The translations under genes were made by a program, and so were the position numbers. From contig NKIY01000014.1 in assembly GCA_002256345.1 (NCBI GenBank), positions 62,001 through 126,000 of the forward strand: a stretch of DNA of 64,000 nucleotides. Direction: 5' to 3'. Origin of the DNA: Bradyrhizobiaceae bacterium PARB1. Lineage in GTDB: Bacteria > Pseudomonadota > Alphaproteobacteria > Rhizobiales > Xanthobacteraceae. The notes under the pieces are model-generated. The model worked only from the letters and a program-made list of their open reading frames with translations, made no database searches and was not told the DNA's origin. Shown one piece after another: positions 43,780 to 53,133 of this stretch (the first letter of the stretch is position 1; the number at the start of each line of letters is the position of its first letter).

Positions 43780-44199
43780 GTGAAGACTTTCCTGCTTTCG
43801 ACCGTCGCACTTACGCTGCTGACGGGTGCTGCTTTTGCTGGCCCGGCCGAGGATATGGCCAAGGCCCGTATCGACGCCATTGCCAAGGGCGACGTTGCCG
43901 CCGTTACGTCATCCTATGCCGATGGGGCAACCTTGCATTGGGTTGGCGGTCCGCTGGACGGCCAATACACCGGCGCCGACAAGCTCAAGGAAGTCTGGGG
44001 CAAATTCACCAAGGCCCAGGGCGATCAAAAAGCCACGGTCGCGGCGATTGCCGAATCTGCAAACCCGAAGGGGTCCACGGTTACTGCGAATGTGGCGTTC
44101 GCCGGCAAGAATACCGTCAAGGTTCGCTATGTGATGGTCTATCGTGACGGCAAGCTGGGCGACGAAATCTGGCAGGTCGATCCGAACGCAACTTTTTAA
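43780..44199 (+). CDS. Exported NTF2-like (SnoaL/DUF4440-type) protein
   Basis: 139 residues from the GTG at 43780, preceded by AAGGAG; longer frames lack a site. Signal peptide FLLSTVALTLLTGAAFA, then an NTF2-like cone fold: EDMAKARIDAIAKGDVAAVTSSY, GATLHWVGGPLDGQYTG and the closing VYRDGKLGDEIWQVDP. It directly precedes an ECF sigma/anti-sigma pair. Role unknown; small exported NTF2-like proteins are often under ECF control. Confidence 0.8.
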   Translation: MKTFLLSTVALTLLTGAAFAGPAEDMAKARIDAIAKGDVAAVTSSYADGATLHWVGGPLDGQYTGADKLKEVWGKFTKAQGDQKATVAAIAESANPKGSTVTANVAFAGKNTVKVRYVMVYRDGKLGDEIWQVDPNATF

Positions 44200-44265
44200 G
44201 CTTCATAACTCTGGCTGGGATGAACGCCTCATCCCGGCTGGAGAAGACGGGCGAGAGGCTTTGTC

Positions 44266-44775
44266 TTGGACGAAACCGCGGTTTTTCTGGAACAGCACAT
44301 TCCCGCACTGCGCCGGTATGCGTTCGCGCTGGTGCGGCAGCACGATGCCGCTGACGATCTCGTTCAGGACTGTCTCGAACGTGCGATTGGCCGATGGCAT
44401 CTGCGGCATCACGATGGCGACCTGAAGGCATGGCTTCTCACCATCCTGCGTAACCAGTTCATCAACACCTATCGTCAAAAGCGCCGCCGCGGGATTCATT
44501 TTGCCTGGGAGGATGTGACCGAGCCGCCAACGTCGGACGGCGCGCCCGATAGCAGTACGGCGGTTCGCGACATTCTCGCCGGTCTGGAAACGTTGCCGGA
44601 GGACCAAAAGTCGGTGATCCTGCTCGTGGGTGTGGAGGATTTATCTTACGATGAGGCCGCGCGTGTACTCGGCCTGCCCGTGGGCACGGTCATGTCACGC
44701 CTCAGCCGTGGCCGTGAGAAGCTGCGGGAATATATGGAAACCGGCCGCACCGCCGTGTTGCGGAGGGTAAAATGA
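44266..44775 (+). CDS. ECF sigma factor
   Basis: 169 residues from the TTG at 44266. Region 2: LRRYAFALVRQHDAADDLVQDCLERA and WLLTILRNQFINTYRQKRRR; region 4: LPEDQKSVILLVGVEDLSYDEAARVLGLPVG in two adjoining pieces, then TVMSRLSRGREKL. The stop overlaps the anti-sigma start by four bases. It resembles the pair at 38273-39597 in layout but is not a close copy. Confidence 0.88.
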   Translation: MDETAVFLEQHIPALRRYAFALVRQHDAADDLVQDCLERAIGRWHLRHHDGDLKAWLLTILRNQFINTYRQKRRRGIHFAWEDVTEPPTSDGAPDSSTAVRDILAGLETLPEDQKSVILLVGVEDLSYDEAARVLGLPVGTVMSRLSRGREKLREYMETGRTAVLRRVK

Positions 44776-45572
44776 CCAACCACGAGAGCCCAATCGGCGA
44801 GGACGATCTGCACGCCTACGTCGACCGGCGTCTGCCGCAGGATCGCCTTGAGAAGGTCGAAGCGTATCTGAAGTCAAACCCGGACGTTGCCGCCCAGATA
44901 TCCGCATGGCGGACGCAGCGCGAGACCTTGCGCGATCAATTGGCGTCGAAAGCCGCCGAACCTATTCCGGCCCGTCATCGCATCTCGAACATTCGCGCCA
45001 TCAGACGGCAGGGTCGTCTTCGCCAACTCAACTTGATGGCTGCATCCGTGCTCTTGCTTGTCGCAGGGGGCGCCACCGGCTGGATCGCAAAGACCGAATG
45101 GCCGGCCAGCAGCGGTGTTCAAGGCGTGATGGTCAGTGACGCCATCTCTGCCTATCGAACCTTCGTTGTTGATGCTGCCCATCCGGTCGAGGTGAAGGCG
45201 ACCGAACAGGATCATCTGGTTCAATGGCTGTCCAACCGGCTGGGTCAGCCCATCAAGACGCCAGACCTGACCGGATTTGGTTTCCGCTTGATGGGCGGTC
45301 GTGTGCTGCCTGCAGCAACCAACGGCGTCGCCGCTATGTTGATGTATGACGATGATCACGGAACTCGCCTGACGCTCTACCTCCGAAATGGCGAAAGTGG
45401 CGAGACCGCCTATCGCTTCGTTCGCGAGGGTAACATTTCGGCGTTCTACTGGATCGATCGTGGGCTTGGATTTGCGCTCTCGGCTGCGGCCAGCCGCGAG
45501 AGATTGTTGCCGATCGTGGACGCGGTCCATCATCAGATCGAAAAGTCAAAACCGCTAAACAATAAATCGTAA
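44772..45572 (+). CDS. Anti-sigma factor
   Basis: 266 residues. N-terminal anti-sigma segment DDLHAYVDRRLPQDRLEKVEAYL, one membrane span (LNLMAASVLLLVAGGATGWI, about 85-105) and a periplasmic domain ending with a helix LLPIVDAVHHQIEKS. It is the partner of the sigma factor gene it overlaps. YeiH is next downstream, with its own ribosome site after 86 bases. Confidence 0.85.
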   Translation: MTNHESPIGEDDLHAYVDRRLPQDRLEKVEAYLKSNPDVAAQISAWRTQRETLRDQLASKAAEPIPARHRISNIRAIRRQGRLRQLNLMAASVLLLVAGGATGWIAKTEWPASSGVQGVMVSDAISAYRTFVVDAAHPVEVKATEQDHLVQWLSNRLGQPIKTPDLTGFGFRLMGGRVLPAATNGVAAMLMYDDDHGTRLTLYLRNGESGETAYRFVREGNISAFYWIDRGLGFALSAAASRERLLPIVDAVHHQIEKSKPLNNKS

Positions 45573-45658
45573 AAATCGATTGATTTGACACTTATAATCT
45601 GTTGGATTGATTGATTAAAGATGCCGATATTGGGTTGGTAAGCCAATGGAGCCAACTC

Positions 45659-46762
45659 ATGAACACCCTAGCTTCGCCAATCGTTTCACGCGCCGACGTC
45701 ACCGTCTCGCTCGACAACGATACCGCCGGACCCGTGCCTTCAGGACCGGAACGTGGGCTGGGCGCTGCAACCTTGGCTGTCCTGCCGGGCTTGCTCCTGA
45801 CGTCGGCGGTGGCGGCATCGGCTTATGCGCTCCGGCAGCTGCCGGGAATGGCGACGTTCAGCCCAATGATCCTCGCCATCCTGATCGGCATCGCCTTCCA
45901 TAACCTCGCCGGCACGCCGGCGATCGCCAAGCCGGGAGTAACGTTCAGCCTGCGACGGCTGCTGCGCATCGCGATCATTTTGCTCGGGCTCCAATTAACG
46001 ATCACACAGGTGATCGAGGTCGGTGGACGCGGCATCGGCATCATCGCGGCGACGTTGCTGGCCACTTTTGCTTTTACCGTATGGACAGGCAAACTGCTGG
46101 GCGTCGACCGCAAACTCGCGCAATTGATCGCAGCCGGAACATCCATCTGCGGCGCTTCGGCTGTCATCGCGACCAACACGGTGACCAACGCTCATGATGA
46201 AGACGTTGCCTACGCGGTCGCCTGTGTGACAGTCTTCGGGTCGGTGGCGATGTTTGCCTATCCGCTATTGCCGGGGCTGTTACATCTCGATCCGCACGCG
46301 TTCGGATTATGGACCGGCGCATCGATTCACGAAATTGCGCAAGTCGTCGCGGCAGCTTTCCAGGATGGACAAAAGGCCGGCGAGTTCGCAACAATCGCAA
46401 AACTGTCGCGTGTCATGCTGCTCGCTCCCATGGTGATCGCGCTGGGATTGATGGCGGCTCGCGCCGCCAAGAAGAACGATCCGGCCGCGAGCGCGTCATC
46501 GGCCCGGCCGCCGATGCCGTGGTTCGTGCTCGGCTTCGTGGCGCTGGTCGGCGTCAATAGCCTGATCACCGTTCCGGCCGAAGCAAAAGTCTGGGTTGTA
46601 GCAGTGACGACGTTCCTGCTCTCCGTTGCGCTGGCGGCGATGGGGCTGGAGACTGACATTCGCAAGCTGACGGCCAAGGGCTTTCGGCCTGCCATACTGG
46701 GCGCCCTCGCCTTCCTTTTCATCGCAGGCTTCAGTCTGGCGCTGATCAAAATGATTGGGTAA
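45659..46762 (+). CDS. YeiH/UPF0324 family putative sulfate or sulfite exporter
   Basis: 367 residues from the ATG at 45659, about ten membrane helices. Family landmarks are [55 protein letters not shown]-like [15 protein letters not shown] near residue 160 and [15 protein letters not shown] near residue 220. The family is annotated as sulfate exporters and is usually controlled by a neighbouring LysR regulator, as here. The sulfur theme of the window supports sulfite or sulfate efflux. Confidence 0.85.
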   Translation: MNTLASPIVSRADVTVSLDNDTAGPVPSGPERGLGAATLAVLPGLLLTSAVAASAYALRQLPGMATFSPMILAILIGIAFHNLAGTPAIAKPGVTFSLRRLLRIAIILLGLQLTITQVIEVGGRGIGIIAATLLATFAFTVWTGKLLGVDRKLAQLIAAGTSICGASAVIATNTVTNAHDEDVAYAVACVTVFGSVAMFAYPLLPGLLHLDPHAFGLWTGASIHEIAQVVAAAFQDGQKAGEFATIAKLSRVMLLAPMVIALGLMAARAAKKNDPAASASSARPPMPWFVLGFVALVGVNSLITVPAEAKVWVVAVTTFLLSVALAAMGLETDIRKLTAKGFRPAILGALAFLFIAGFSLALIKMIG

Positions 46763-46768
46763 CGGTTC

Positions 46769-47647
46769 ATGACGCTGGAACAGCTTCGTATCTTCATCGC
46801 GGTTGCGGAAAAGCAACATGTCACACAGGCAGCGAGCGAATTGAACCTGACCCAATCAGCAACGAGCGCCGCGATCGCGGCGCTCGAATCGCGTTATGGT
46901 ATCAAGTTGTTCGACCGTATCGGCCGAGGCATCGTGTTAACGCAGACCGGGCGCGACTTCCTCGACGAAGCCCGCGCTGTCGTGGCGCGAGCCAAAACAG
47001 CAGCGCAGGTACTGAATGACCTAGCCGGGCTCAAACGTGGCGCGTTGGCCATCGCAGCCAGCCAGACTGTTGCAAACTATTGGCTACCGCCGCGCATCCA
47101 GACTTTTCACATGTCTTATCCTGGTATTAATCTCAACATGACGATTGCAAATACAGAGCAGGTCGCACGTGCCGTCCATCAGGGTTACGCAGATCTTGGG
47201 TTTGTGGAAGGTGAAGTCGACGATGCCTCCCTTACTATCAGCAAAATGGATGGAGATTCGCTCATCGTGGTCGTTGGAACGAAACATCCATGGGTTGGTC
47301 GAACAAAAATTGCACCGAAAGACCTTTTGGCAGCCGATTGGGTATTGCGAGAGTCCGGCTCCGGCACGAGATCGATGTTCGAAACAGCGCTTCGGAAATT
47401 CAAAATCAAGCTATCCGATCTTCGACTCGCGCTAGAACTTCCGTCCAATGAAGCCGTACGCGCCGCGGTTGAAGCCGGCGACTGCGCCACCGCAATTTCA
47501 GACCTGGTTGTGAGAGCTTCGGTTACCGCCGGGACGCTTCACCGCGTTGAGATTGATTTACCGCGGCGGTCGTTTTTCTGGTTACGGCATAAAGAGCGAT
47601 ATGCGAGTCAGGCGGAGAAGGCATTCATTGCCTCCTTACGTGCCTAG
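46769..47647 (+). CDS. LysR-family regulator (CysB/YeiE-like)
   Basis: 292 residues. N-terminal winged helix TLEQLRIFIAVAEKQHVTQ followed by LNLTQSATSAAIAALE and FDRIGRGIVLTQTGR; the effector domain begins near residue 90 (GALAIAASQTVANYWLPP). It starts six bases after the YeiH stop. YeiE-type regulators activate yeiH-like genes in response to sulfite or oxidative signals, which suits the context. Confidence 0.9.
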   Translation: MTLEQLRIFIAVAEKQHVTQAASELNLTQSATSAAIAALESRYGIKLFDRIGRGIVLTQTGRDFLDEARAVVARAKTAAQVLNDLAGLKRGALAIAASQTVANYWLPPRIQTFHMSYPGINLNMTIANTEQVARAVHQGYADLGFVEGEVDDASLTISKMDGDSLIVVVGTKHPWVGRTKIAPKDLLAADWVLRESGSGTRSMFETALRKFKIKLSDLRLALELPSNEAVRAAVEAGDCATAISDLVVRASVTAGTLHRVEIDLPRRSFFWLRHKERYASQAEKAFIASLRA

Positions 47648-47710
47648 GAGGCGCGGAAACGGGCTTGGATACCGAATTGGCAGCCTCGCGCATAATAGCC
47701 GCCATACAGA

Positions 47711-48709
47711 TCAATTCTTAGCGGGTCCGGAAGGCACCGAATTCTGCCCGAGAACAATGCCGTTGACGGTTTGTCCGTACATATCCATCGGCGAATCGTG
47801 ATGTTGCTTCCGAGTCTCAGCGACCGAACCTTTGAAGCGGGGGTCTTGAGGACGTTCCTGACTATCGATGTAAGACGCGACGTCCCATGCCTCTTCATCG
47901 GTGAGGGTATTACCCTGACTGAACGGCATATTCGCTTTGACGAATCCAGCGGCGTTGGTGATTGAACTCATGCCGGCGCCCCAGTTGAAAGACTTGGCGC
48001 CCCACAGCGGCGGAAAAACAACCGAACCGTCCGTCGCGTTCTGCCCTTGACCATCGGCGCCGTGGCAGAGCGCACATTTTTCCGCATAGACCTGCTGCCC
48101 GTGTGCGTAATCGAGCTTCGCGGGTTTAGCCAATTTAGGATAACCTCTTCCAGGCAATTCCGCACCGATTGGTGCCCCCTTGGCAAGATAATACGCGTAG
48201 CTTTCCAATGCGACCAAGACCTTGTCATTCAAGGCGGGAGCCTTTCCGTTCATGCTGTACATGAAGCAGCCCTGCATGCGCTCCTGGAACGTGTTCACAT
48301 GTCCATTCTTCGCACGATAGGTCGGAAACGCCACGTAGGCCGCCCAGAGTGGGGCGGCATTGGCTAGGCGCCCCGCATCAAGATGACAGTTTGAGCACTG
48401 CAATGAGTTGCCGACGAATTCTTTTGCGTTGCTTTGCGTATCGTGAAAAATCTTTTCGCCCAGCCGAACCATGTCGCCGAATTCATTTTTTGGAATTTCA
48501 TCTTCGCCTGGCGGCTTGAACACCACTTTTTGACTTTCGTGTTTTTGTGCGACGCTGCTTGCGACGGGCTTGGCTGCCTGCACCACCGCAGGTTCAGTTT
48601 TCTTGGGCGTATCGCTGTTTCTGGGCAGCGTATAGCCGATGAACCCCGCCAGCCCCACGAACAGTATGCCTGCGGCCCACGCGGCTTTATCTGGCTTATG
48701 CCCGCTCAT
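47711..48709 (-). CDS. tsdA: Thiosulfate dehydrogenase, TsdA-like dihaem cytochrome c
   Basis: 332 residues with one N-terminal membrane anchor (WAAGILFVGLAGFIGYTL). Two c-type haem sites: LQCSNCHLDAGRL near residue 105 and KCALCHGADGQGQ near residue 212. The segment QGCFMYSMNGK between them contains the Cys expected as unusual axial ligand of the catalytic haem, and YAYYLAKGAPIGAELPGRGYP is typical of TsdA. The enzyme couples two thiosulfates to tetrathionate. The gene overlaps the upstream dihaem cytochrome gene by four bases. Confidence 0.85.
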   Translation of the reverse strand: MSGHKPDKAAWAAGILFVGLAGFIGYTLPRNSDTPKKTEPAVVQAAKPVASSVAQKHESQKVVFKPPGEDEIPKNEFGDMVRLGEKIFHDTQSNAKEFVGNSLQCSNCHLDAGRLANAAPLWAAYVAFPTYRAKNGHVNTFQERMQGCFMYSMNGKAPALNDKVLVALESYAYYLAKGAPIGAELPGRGYPKLAKPAKLDYAHGQQVYAEKCALCHGADGQGQNATDGSVVFPPLWGAKSFNWGAGMSSITNAAGFVKANMPFSQGNTLTDEEAWDVASYIDSQERPQDPRFKGSVAETRKQHHDSPMDMYGQTVNGIVLGQNSVPSGPAKN

Positions 48710-49521
48710 AGCTTCGATCCTTGCGGCGTTGTTGACGGTTTAGCAGCCGGCAAAGTTGCATAGTAGGCTGCGACGGCGGCAACCTGCTTATCATCCAACT
48801 TGCTGGCGATCCCTGTCATAAGATGCAAAGGATCGCTCGTTCGCGTTCCGTCTTTCCACGCCTTCAATTGGCTCGTTATATATTCGGACGATTGACCCGC
48901 CAGTTTCGGGAATGTCTTGCCGACACCCTGTCCCATAGCGCCGTGACATTGGCCGCACCCCGGCAGTCCCTTCGACCAGTCGCCGCGGCTCGCTAAAGCA
49001 GCGCCAATCGCAATTGCCTTGTCGTCAGCCTTTTTCGGCTCCGCTACCACCGCCGTTGTGAGTCCGGCATAAAAATTCGCGACGGCCTGACGTTCGTCCG
49101 GCGTAAGCGCCTTTGCGATCGGATGCATCGTTTCATTGTCGCGCTTCCCTTCCGCAAATGCATTGAGTTGTTGAACAAGATACTGGCTGTCCAGACCCGC
49201 TAACCTCGGATATGCGGCGTCGGGCCGGCCTTCTCCTTGCTCGCCATGGCAAGCGGAGCACGCAGGCGCATCGCGGCCATTGCCATTCGCGGCGATATTC
49301 TTGCCGTCGAATGCCCGCGCCGGACCAGAGTACAGTAGCGCCAGGAAGAGCAGTGTGATGCAGACAATCACCACCGGCAGCACGATCGCTTTTTCGGCAA
49401 CCTGGCGCCCGTCCAACGCATGCGGGAAATGCATCTCAACCCAGGGTGTGCCAAGCAAGCTACTTCCTCCGTAGTATCGGGCCGTTGTTGTTTTGCCCTG
49501 CTCATGCAGGCGATCATGCAC
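48706..49521 (-). CDS. tsdB: Dihaem cytochrome c4-type electron acceptor, TsdB-like
   Basis: 271 residues. A cytoplasmic N-terminus and a membrane anchor (IVLPVVIVCITLLFLALLYSG, about 47-67) precede two cytochrome c domains with haem motifs CSACHGEQGEG near residue 88 and CGQCHGAMGQG near residue 190, each followed by YPRLAGLDSQYLVQQL- and FPKLAGQSSEYITSQL-type segments. It is cotranscribed with tsdA and likely takes its electrons. Confidence 0.85.
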   Translation of the reverse strand: MHDRLHEQGKTTTARYYGGSSLLGTPWVEMHFPHALDGRQVAEKAIVLPVVIVCITLLFLALLYSGPARAFDGKNIAANGNGRDAPACSACHGEQGEGRPDAAYPRLAGLDSQYLVQQLNAFAEGKRDNETMHPIAKALTPDERQAVANFYAGLTTAVVAEPKKADDKAIAIGAALASRGDWSKGLPGCGQCHGAMGQGVGKTFPKLAGQSSEYITSQLKAWKDGTRTSDPLHLMTGIASKLDDKQVAAVAAYYATLPAAKPSTTPQGSKL

Positions 49522-49557
49522 TGAAATAATCTGGAATCAACTTTGCAGACGGCATCC

Positions 49558-51003
49558 TTACGCAGCTATAAAACGCCCGATTCCCTCTTTTGTGCCGGCC
49601 TTGCTTTCTTTTAGGTAAGCGACGAGAGCCTGGATTGCCCGAACGGGAAGGTCCCTGCGATTGCGCCCGAACTGCTTTGGTACGCCCTGCGCCGTTACGA
49701 ACGCCGCTCTATAGGTCTCGCCAGCGAGGACAGGCGCGCCTCGCCTGAAGATATGCTCGATCCGCTGACCTGGCGGATTTTCCAGCTTGCCGTAAATGGT
49801 CAGCCCCCGAAATCGCTTGAGGTATCCTCCCATCTGTCCGAAGGGATCCGCTGAAAACGTTCGCTCAAGGTTTTTCTCCATCATTTCCTGAATCTCGGTA
49901 CCCGTCAGATCGACCGTCGACACCGGTGGATTGGTGGGGATGATGTTCCACAAATCATTCATCGTAATGAGGCCAGGCGGTATCGGTGCGCCGTATCGCC
50001 ACCCGTTCGAAAAGGCGATATCCGTATCGCCAGCGGTTGCTATCGCGGCGAGTAGAAGATCGTCCATCGGCGCATATAGATTAGTGTCCCGATGCAAGCC
50101 AACGGCCGTCTGCCCGACGACCTCATTCAACATCTCTCGATGCGGCTTCATCACACCTTCGATACGCGCGCTCATCTCAGCATCGTCTGCGATCGACTGA
50201 TCGACAGGGATCAGGCGATGTCGCCAACCAGCAATTTTTCCATCCGCGACAGTCAGATCAAGTCGACCAACGAATGATCCATGGCACCCAGACTGGATGA
50301 TAAGCGTATTTCCGATGCGGGCCGGCTGTTCGAGACGGTTGTGGGTATGACCGCTCACGATCACGTCAATGTCTTTCACCACATGAGCAACGCGGATATC
50401 CTGCGGGAGGCCAAGGTGGGAAAGGACAACAATCAGTTCTGCGCCCTCGTCGTTGCGCAAGCGACTGATTTCGGCGGGCAATTCTTCGCACCCTGACGTA
50501 AAGCGCACTCCCTCGCTGAAGTAGGGCGGCATACTCTTGTCAATGATGGTCGCGGCGATGCCGATTATGCCGACGCGAAGGCCACCTCGTTCGATTACAA
50601 TCGATGCCGGAAAGTACAATTCGCCGGTTTCTACATCGTAGCAATTGATCGCAAGCATCGGGTGATTCAGCTGGGCAGACAATGCGCGCCAATGGCGCGG
50701 TCCCCATGCAAACTCCCAATGCGCAGTCATGGCATCGAACCCCAACGCATTGACCAGCGGGACGAGTGCAGCACCTTTGCTGCTCACTACAGGATACGTC
50801 CCGTGGAACGTATCGCCGTTGTCCAAGGCAAGAACCGATCCATGGCCCTCTGCCCGAGCGCCCTTTAAGATAGACGCGATACGCGCGTAACCTCCCATGA
50901 TGGGATATGCGGCGGTATCGCCATGCCACATCAGTTCGGGGTGAGCCTCCAGGTAGCCATGGGTGTCGTTGACCTGGATGATCGTCAGATTCCGGGCGTC
51001 CAT
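49558..51003 (-). CDS. 5'-nucleotidase-type metallophosphoesterase
   Basis: 481 residues, no signal peptide. The N-terminal calcineurin-like domain (about 1-270) shows QVNDTHGYLE, LDNGDTFHGT, AINCYD, VVLSHLGLP, SGHTHNRLEQ and QSGCHGSFVG. The C-terminal nucleotidase domain (about 290-475) has FSNGWRYGAPIPPG and WNIIPTNPP. It closely resembles the partial protein at 1-974. It lies in the thiosulfate cluster; SoxB belongs to the same fold family, but the lack of a Tat signal and shorter length argue against SoxB itself. Confidence 0.85.
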   Translation of the reverse strand: MDARNLTIIQVNDTHGYLEAHPELMWHGDTAAYPIMGGYARIASILKGARAEGHGSVLALDNGDTFHGTYPVVSSKGAALVPLVNALGFDAMTAHWEFAWGPRHWRALSAQLNHPMLAINCYDVETGELYFPASIVIERGGLRVGIIGIAATIIDKSMPPYFSEGVRFTSGCEELPAEISRLRNDEGAELIVVLSHLGLPQDIRVAHVVKDIDVIVSGHTHNRLEQPARIGNTLIIQSGCHGSFVGRLDLTVADGKIAGWRHRLIPVDQSIADDAEMSARIEGVMKPHREMLNEVVGQTAVGLHRDTNLYAPMDDLLLAAIATAGDTDIAFSNGWRYGAPIPPGLITMNDLWNIIPTNPPVSTVDLTGTEIQEMMEKNLERTFSADPFGQMGGYLKRFRGLTIYGKLENPPGQRIEHIFRRGAPVLAGETYRAAFVTAQGVPKQFGRNRRDLPVRAIQALVAYLKESKAGTKEGIGRFIAA

Positions 51004-51132
51004 GGAAAGCTTTCATTTTGAAAAACGTTAAACGATTGGGCTGGGAGCTCTTGTCAGACGTTATTTCAAACGAGATCAGTCGGAACTAGTTCCGATATGA
51101 GAGGGTGAGAATAGCGGGAGGTCGGAGATGGT

Positions 51133-51297
51133 ATGGCAGATCGCGAAACGACTCCCATTGAGCGAACGGATGTTGAGGCGAGAGGGGCTGTCGTCGGTCA
51201 CAATGTTCGCTATGTGTTTCTGTGGGGCACGATCGCCGCGGCGGCGATGATGATCTTCCTATATTTTATGCTGCTTCACAGTCGCGCTCCTGGTTGA
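51133..51297 (+). CDS. 54-residue single-span membrane protein
   Basis: A charged N-terminus (ADRETTPIERTDVEARG) and one membrane span (VFLWGTIAAAAMMIFLYFML). ATG follows GGAGATGGT. It occupies the gap between the divergent or convergent neighbours: the nucleotidase gene starts to its left and the binding protein gene ends three bases to its right. No family assignment. Confidence 0.5.
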   Translation: MADRETTPIERTDVEARGAVVGHNVRYVFLWGTIAAAAMMIFLYFMLLHSRAPG

Positions 51298-51299
51298 TC

Positions 51300-52301
51300 T
51301 CATTTGCCCGCTGCTTCATAGCGTTTGAATCCGTACCGCTCGAAAATGGTGAGAGCTGCAGGCGATTTGATAAACTCTAGCCATGCTTTGGCAGCGTCAG
51401 GATGCGCCGCGCCGTGAACTTCCGCCCCAGCATAAATGGCCGTTGTGTTCTGCTCCGCCGGAATTTCGACGTGTGAGATCGGGTGGCCGACTTGCTCCTG
51501 AAAAACGGCCTCGGATTGCCAGGTCACGCCCGCGTCAGCTACGCCTTGGATCAGAAATAGCGGCGTCTGCCGGTGATGGATATGGGTCAGCACGGTACTG
51601 CCGTCCTTCACCTTGTCCTCGTACACGGATTTGACCAGCTTTTCTCCACCCGCCTTTTGCAACGACGCTTTGATCTGGCGGGCAATCCCCTCGAACTCCG
51701 GATTGGGCATTGCCAGCCGGACCTTGGGCTGCCCGAGATCAGCCAGACTCTTCACCTGAGCGGGGTTGTCTTTCGGCACCATGATCGTCAACGTGTTGGT
51801 CACGTAAGGCACCGCAGGCGGGACCAATAATCCGTCATCGATTAACTGCTTGACCTTCACAAGGCCGGCAAAATAGGCATCCGGCTTGGCGGTCCACGTC
51901 ATATTACCCGAAGTGATCGTTCCGCCGGCCTTCATTTGCTTGACGAGTAAGCCCGGTGGAATCGTCTCCCAGTAGATCTTGCCTTTGTATTCCTGATGCT
52001 TCTCCTCAAACGCCTTCACAAGTGGCGCCATCGCGAAAAAGTAATTGCCGCCAACATACAGAACCAGCTTGGGATCCGTTATGTCGCCGTGAAAATCCGC
52101 CAGACTGTTAACCTCCGGAATGGTGAACTCGAAACCCCGGTTAACGGCATCGTTATTCTCGCCCTTTTGCCACGGAGGGAAAACATCTCCCTTGTAGTGC
52201 GGAGTTTCGGCCTGCCCTCTCCAACCCTCGCTGGCCAACGAAATGACTGGTGTTGCTGCGCCCAGTGCAACCAAGCTTGCAACGATTGCTTTTAAAATCA
52301 T
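51300..52301 (-). CDS. Periplasmic substrate-binding protein, ModA-like
   Basis: 333 residues with signal peptide (AIVASLVALGAATPVISLAS). Type II binding-protein features: LVLYVGGNYFFAMAPLVKAFEE, NPAQVKSLADLG, AMPNPEFEGIARQIKASLQKAG and the hinge QGVADAGVTWQSEAVFQ. The family binds molybdate or similar oxyanions, but no ABC permease or ATPase genes are adjacent, so it may act in sensing or delivery. It directly follows the frameshifted DsrE-like gene on the same strand. Confidence 0.8.
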   Translation of the reverse strand: MILKAIVASLVALGAATPVISLASEGWRGQAETPHYKGDVFPPWQKGENNDAVNRGFEFTIPEVNSLADFHGDITDPKLVLYVGGNYFFAMAPLVKAFEEKHQEYKGKIYWETIPPGLLVKQMKAGGTITSGNMTWTAKPDAYFAGLVKVKQLIDDGLLVPPAVPYVTNTLTIMVPKDNPAQVKSLADLGQPKVRLAMPNPEFEGIARQIKASLQKAGGEKLVKSVYEDKVKDGSTVLTHIHHRQTPLFLIQGVADAGVTWQSEAVFQEQVGHPISHVEIPAEQNTTAIYAGAEVHGAAHPDAAKAWLEFIKSPAALTIFERYGFKRYEAAGK

Positions 52302-52310
52302 GGTCGCTCC

Positions 52311-53104
52311 TTATTTGGCGTAGTGGAAGCCGGCTCGTTGCAACTCGGGTAGCGTCCCAACGGCGCCCGGCGTGAGCACCACCCCGGGTAGAAGATGATT
52401 CGTTAGCTCCGCCGCGAGTTGCTCGTGATTCAGCTTGTCGGGGTTACTCTCGGCCTTGAGGAGTGCGGCTGCCTCCTCCCATATTGCATTGTGGCAGGAC
52501 AGAAACACGACGCCCCGTCTCATCAATATCGGAATTGAATTGTCAGCCGGTGAGAATACGCCGTTGGCGTCCTCAAAATTCTTCGCATCCGCTTTGGCAG
52601 CAGACGATTCCTTGATCAGGGTGTTTGATTTGAACTTCTGTCCCGCAAGCTTCGTCAGTTGATATTTTTCCCAGGTCGCGTCGTCAAACAATGCTAAATG
52701 CGCCGTTCCATGGGTCGCCGACACCGCCAGGAAGTCGGGATGCTTGAAGGACCACACCTGCGCATTGATCGAATTGCGCATCAGGTTGAGCCAGGGGCTG
52801 CCAATCTCCGTGTTGTCCCAGACCTGCTTGTACGGCGCCTTGTACGAAATAACGGCGTTAAGGGCCTCGGCATCCCACTGATCGGTCTCCGTCAGAATCA
52901 TGGGAACGGTCTTGAATCCCTTCGCCTCGTCAGCTTGTCGAGTTGATCCGATAACTTTTTTAGATGATGCCCGTCCGATGGAACGAGAACGGACCCGTCA
53001 GCCTCCTTCGCCGACGCTTGATCTATTGCAGAGAGGCTCATGGCACCGGCAATAGTTCCCAGCCCCAACGCTTGCATCGCGGTTCGTCGTCCAATCATGG
53101 TCAT
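52311..53104 (-). pseudogene. Tat-exported DsrE-like protein, one frameshift
   Basis: The first part, from the ATG at 53104, has a twin-arginine signal (MIGRRTAMQALGLGTIAGAM) and continues to SDQLDK near 52925, where the frame ends at an early stop. One base away the sequence continues ADEAKGFKTVPMILTETDQWDA-like and runs to 52311. The second part ends in a DsrE/F-like fold: VVFLSCHNAIWEEA and LLPGVVLTPGAVGTLPELQ. A single indel separates the two halves; it may be a sequencing error. Such proteins occur near tsdA and molybdate-type binding proteins. Confidence 0.7.
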
Positions 53105-53133
53105 TCTAATTCTCCAGTAGCCCCACACGGCGT

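Noticed and set aside
49558-51003. SoxB of a Sox thiosulfate-oxidation system
   Set aside because: Same fold family, but no Tat signal, shorter than SoxB and no soxXYZA genes in the window.
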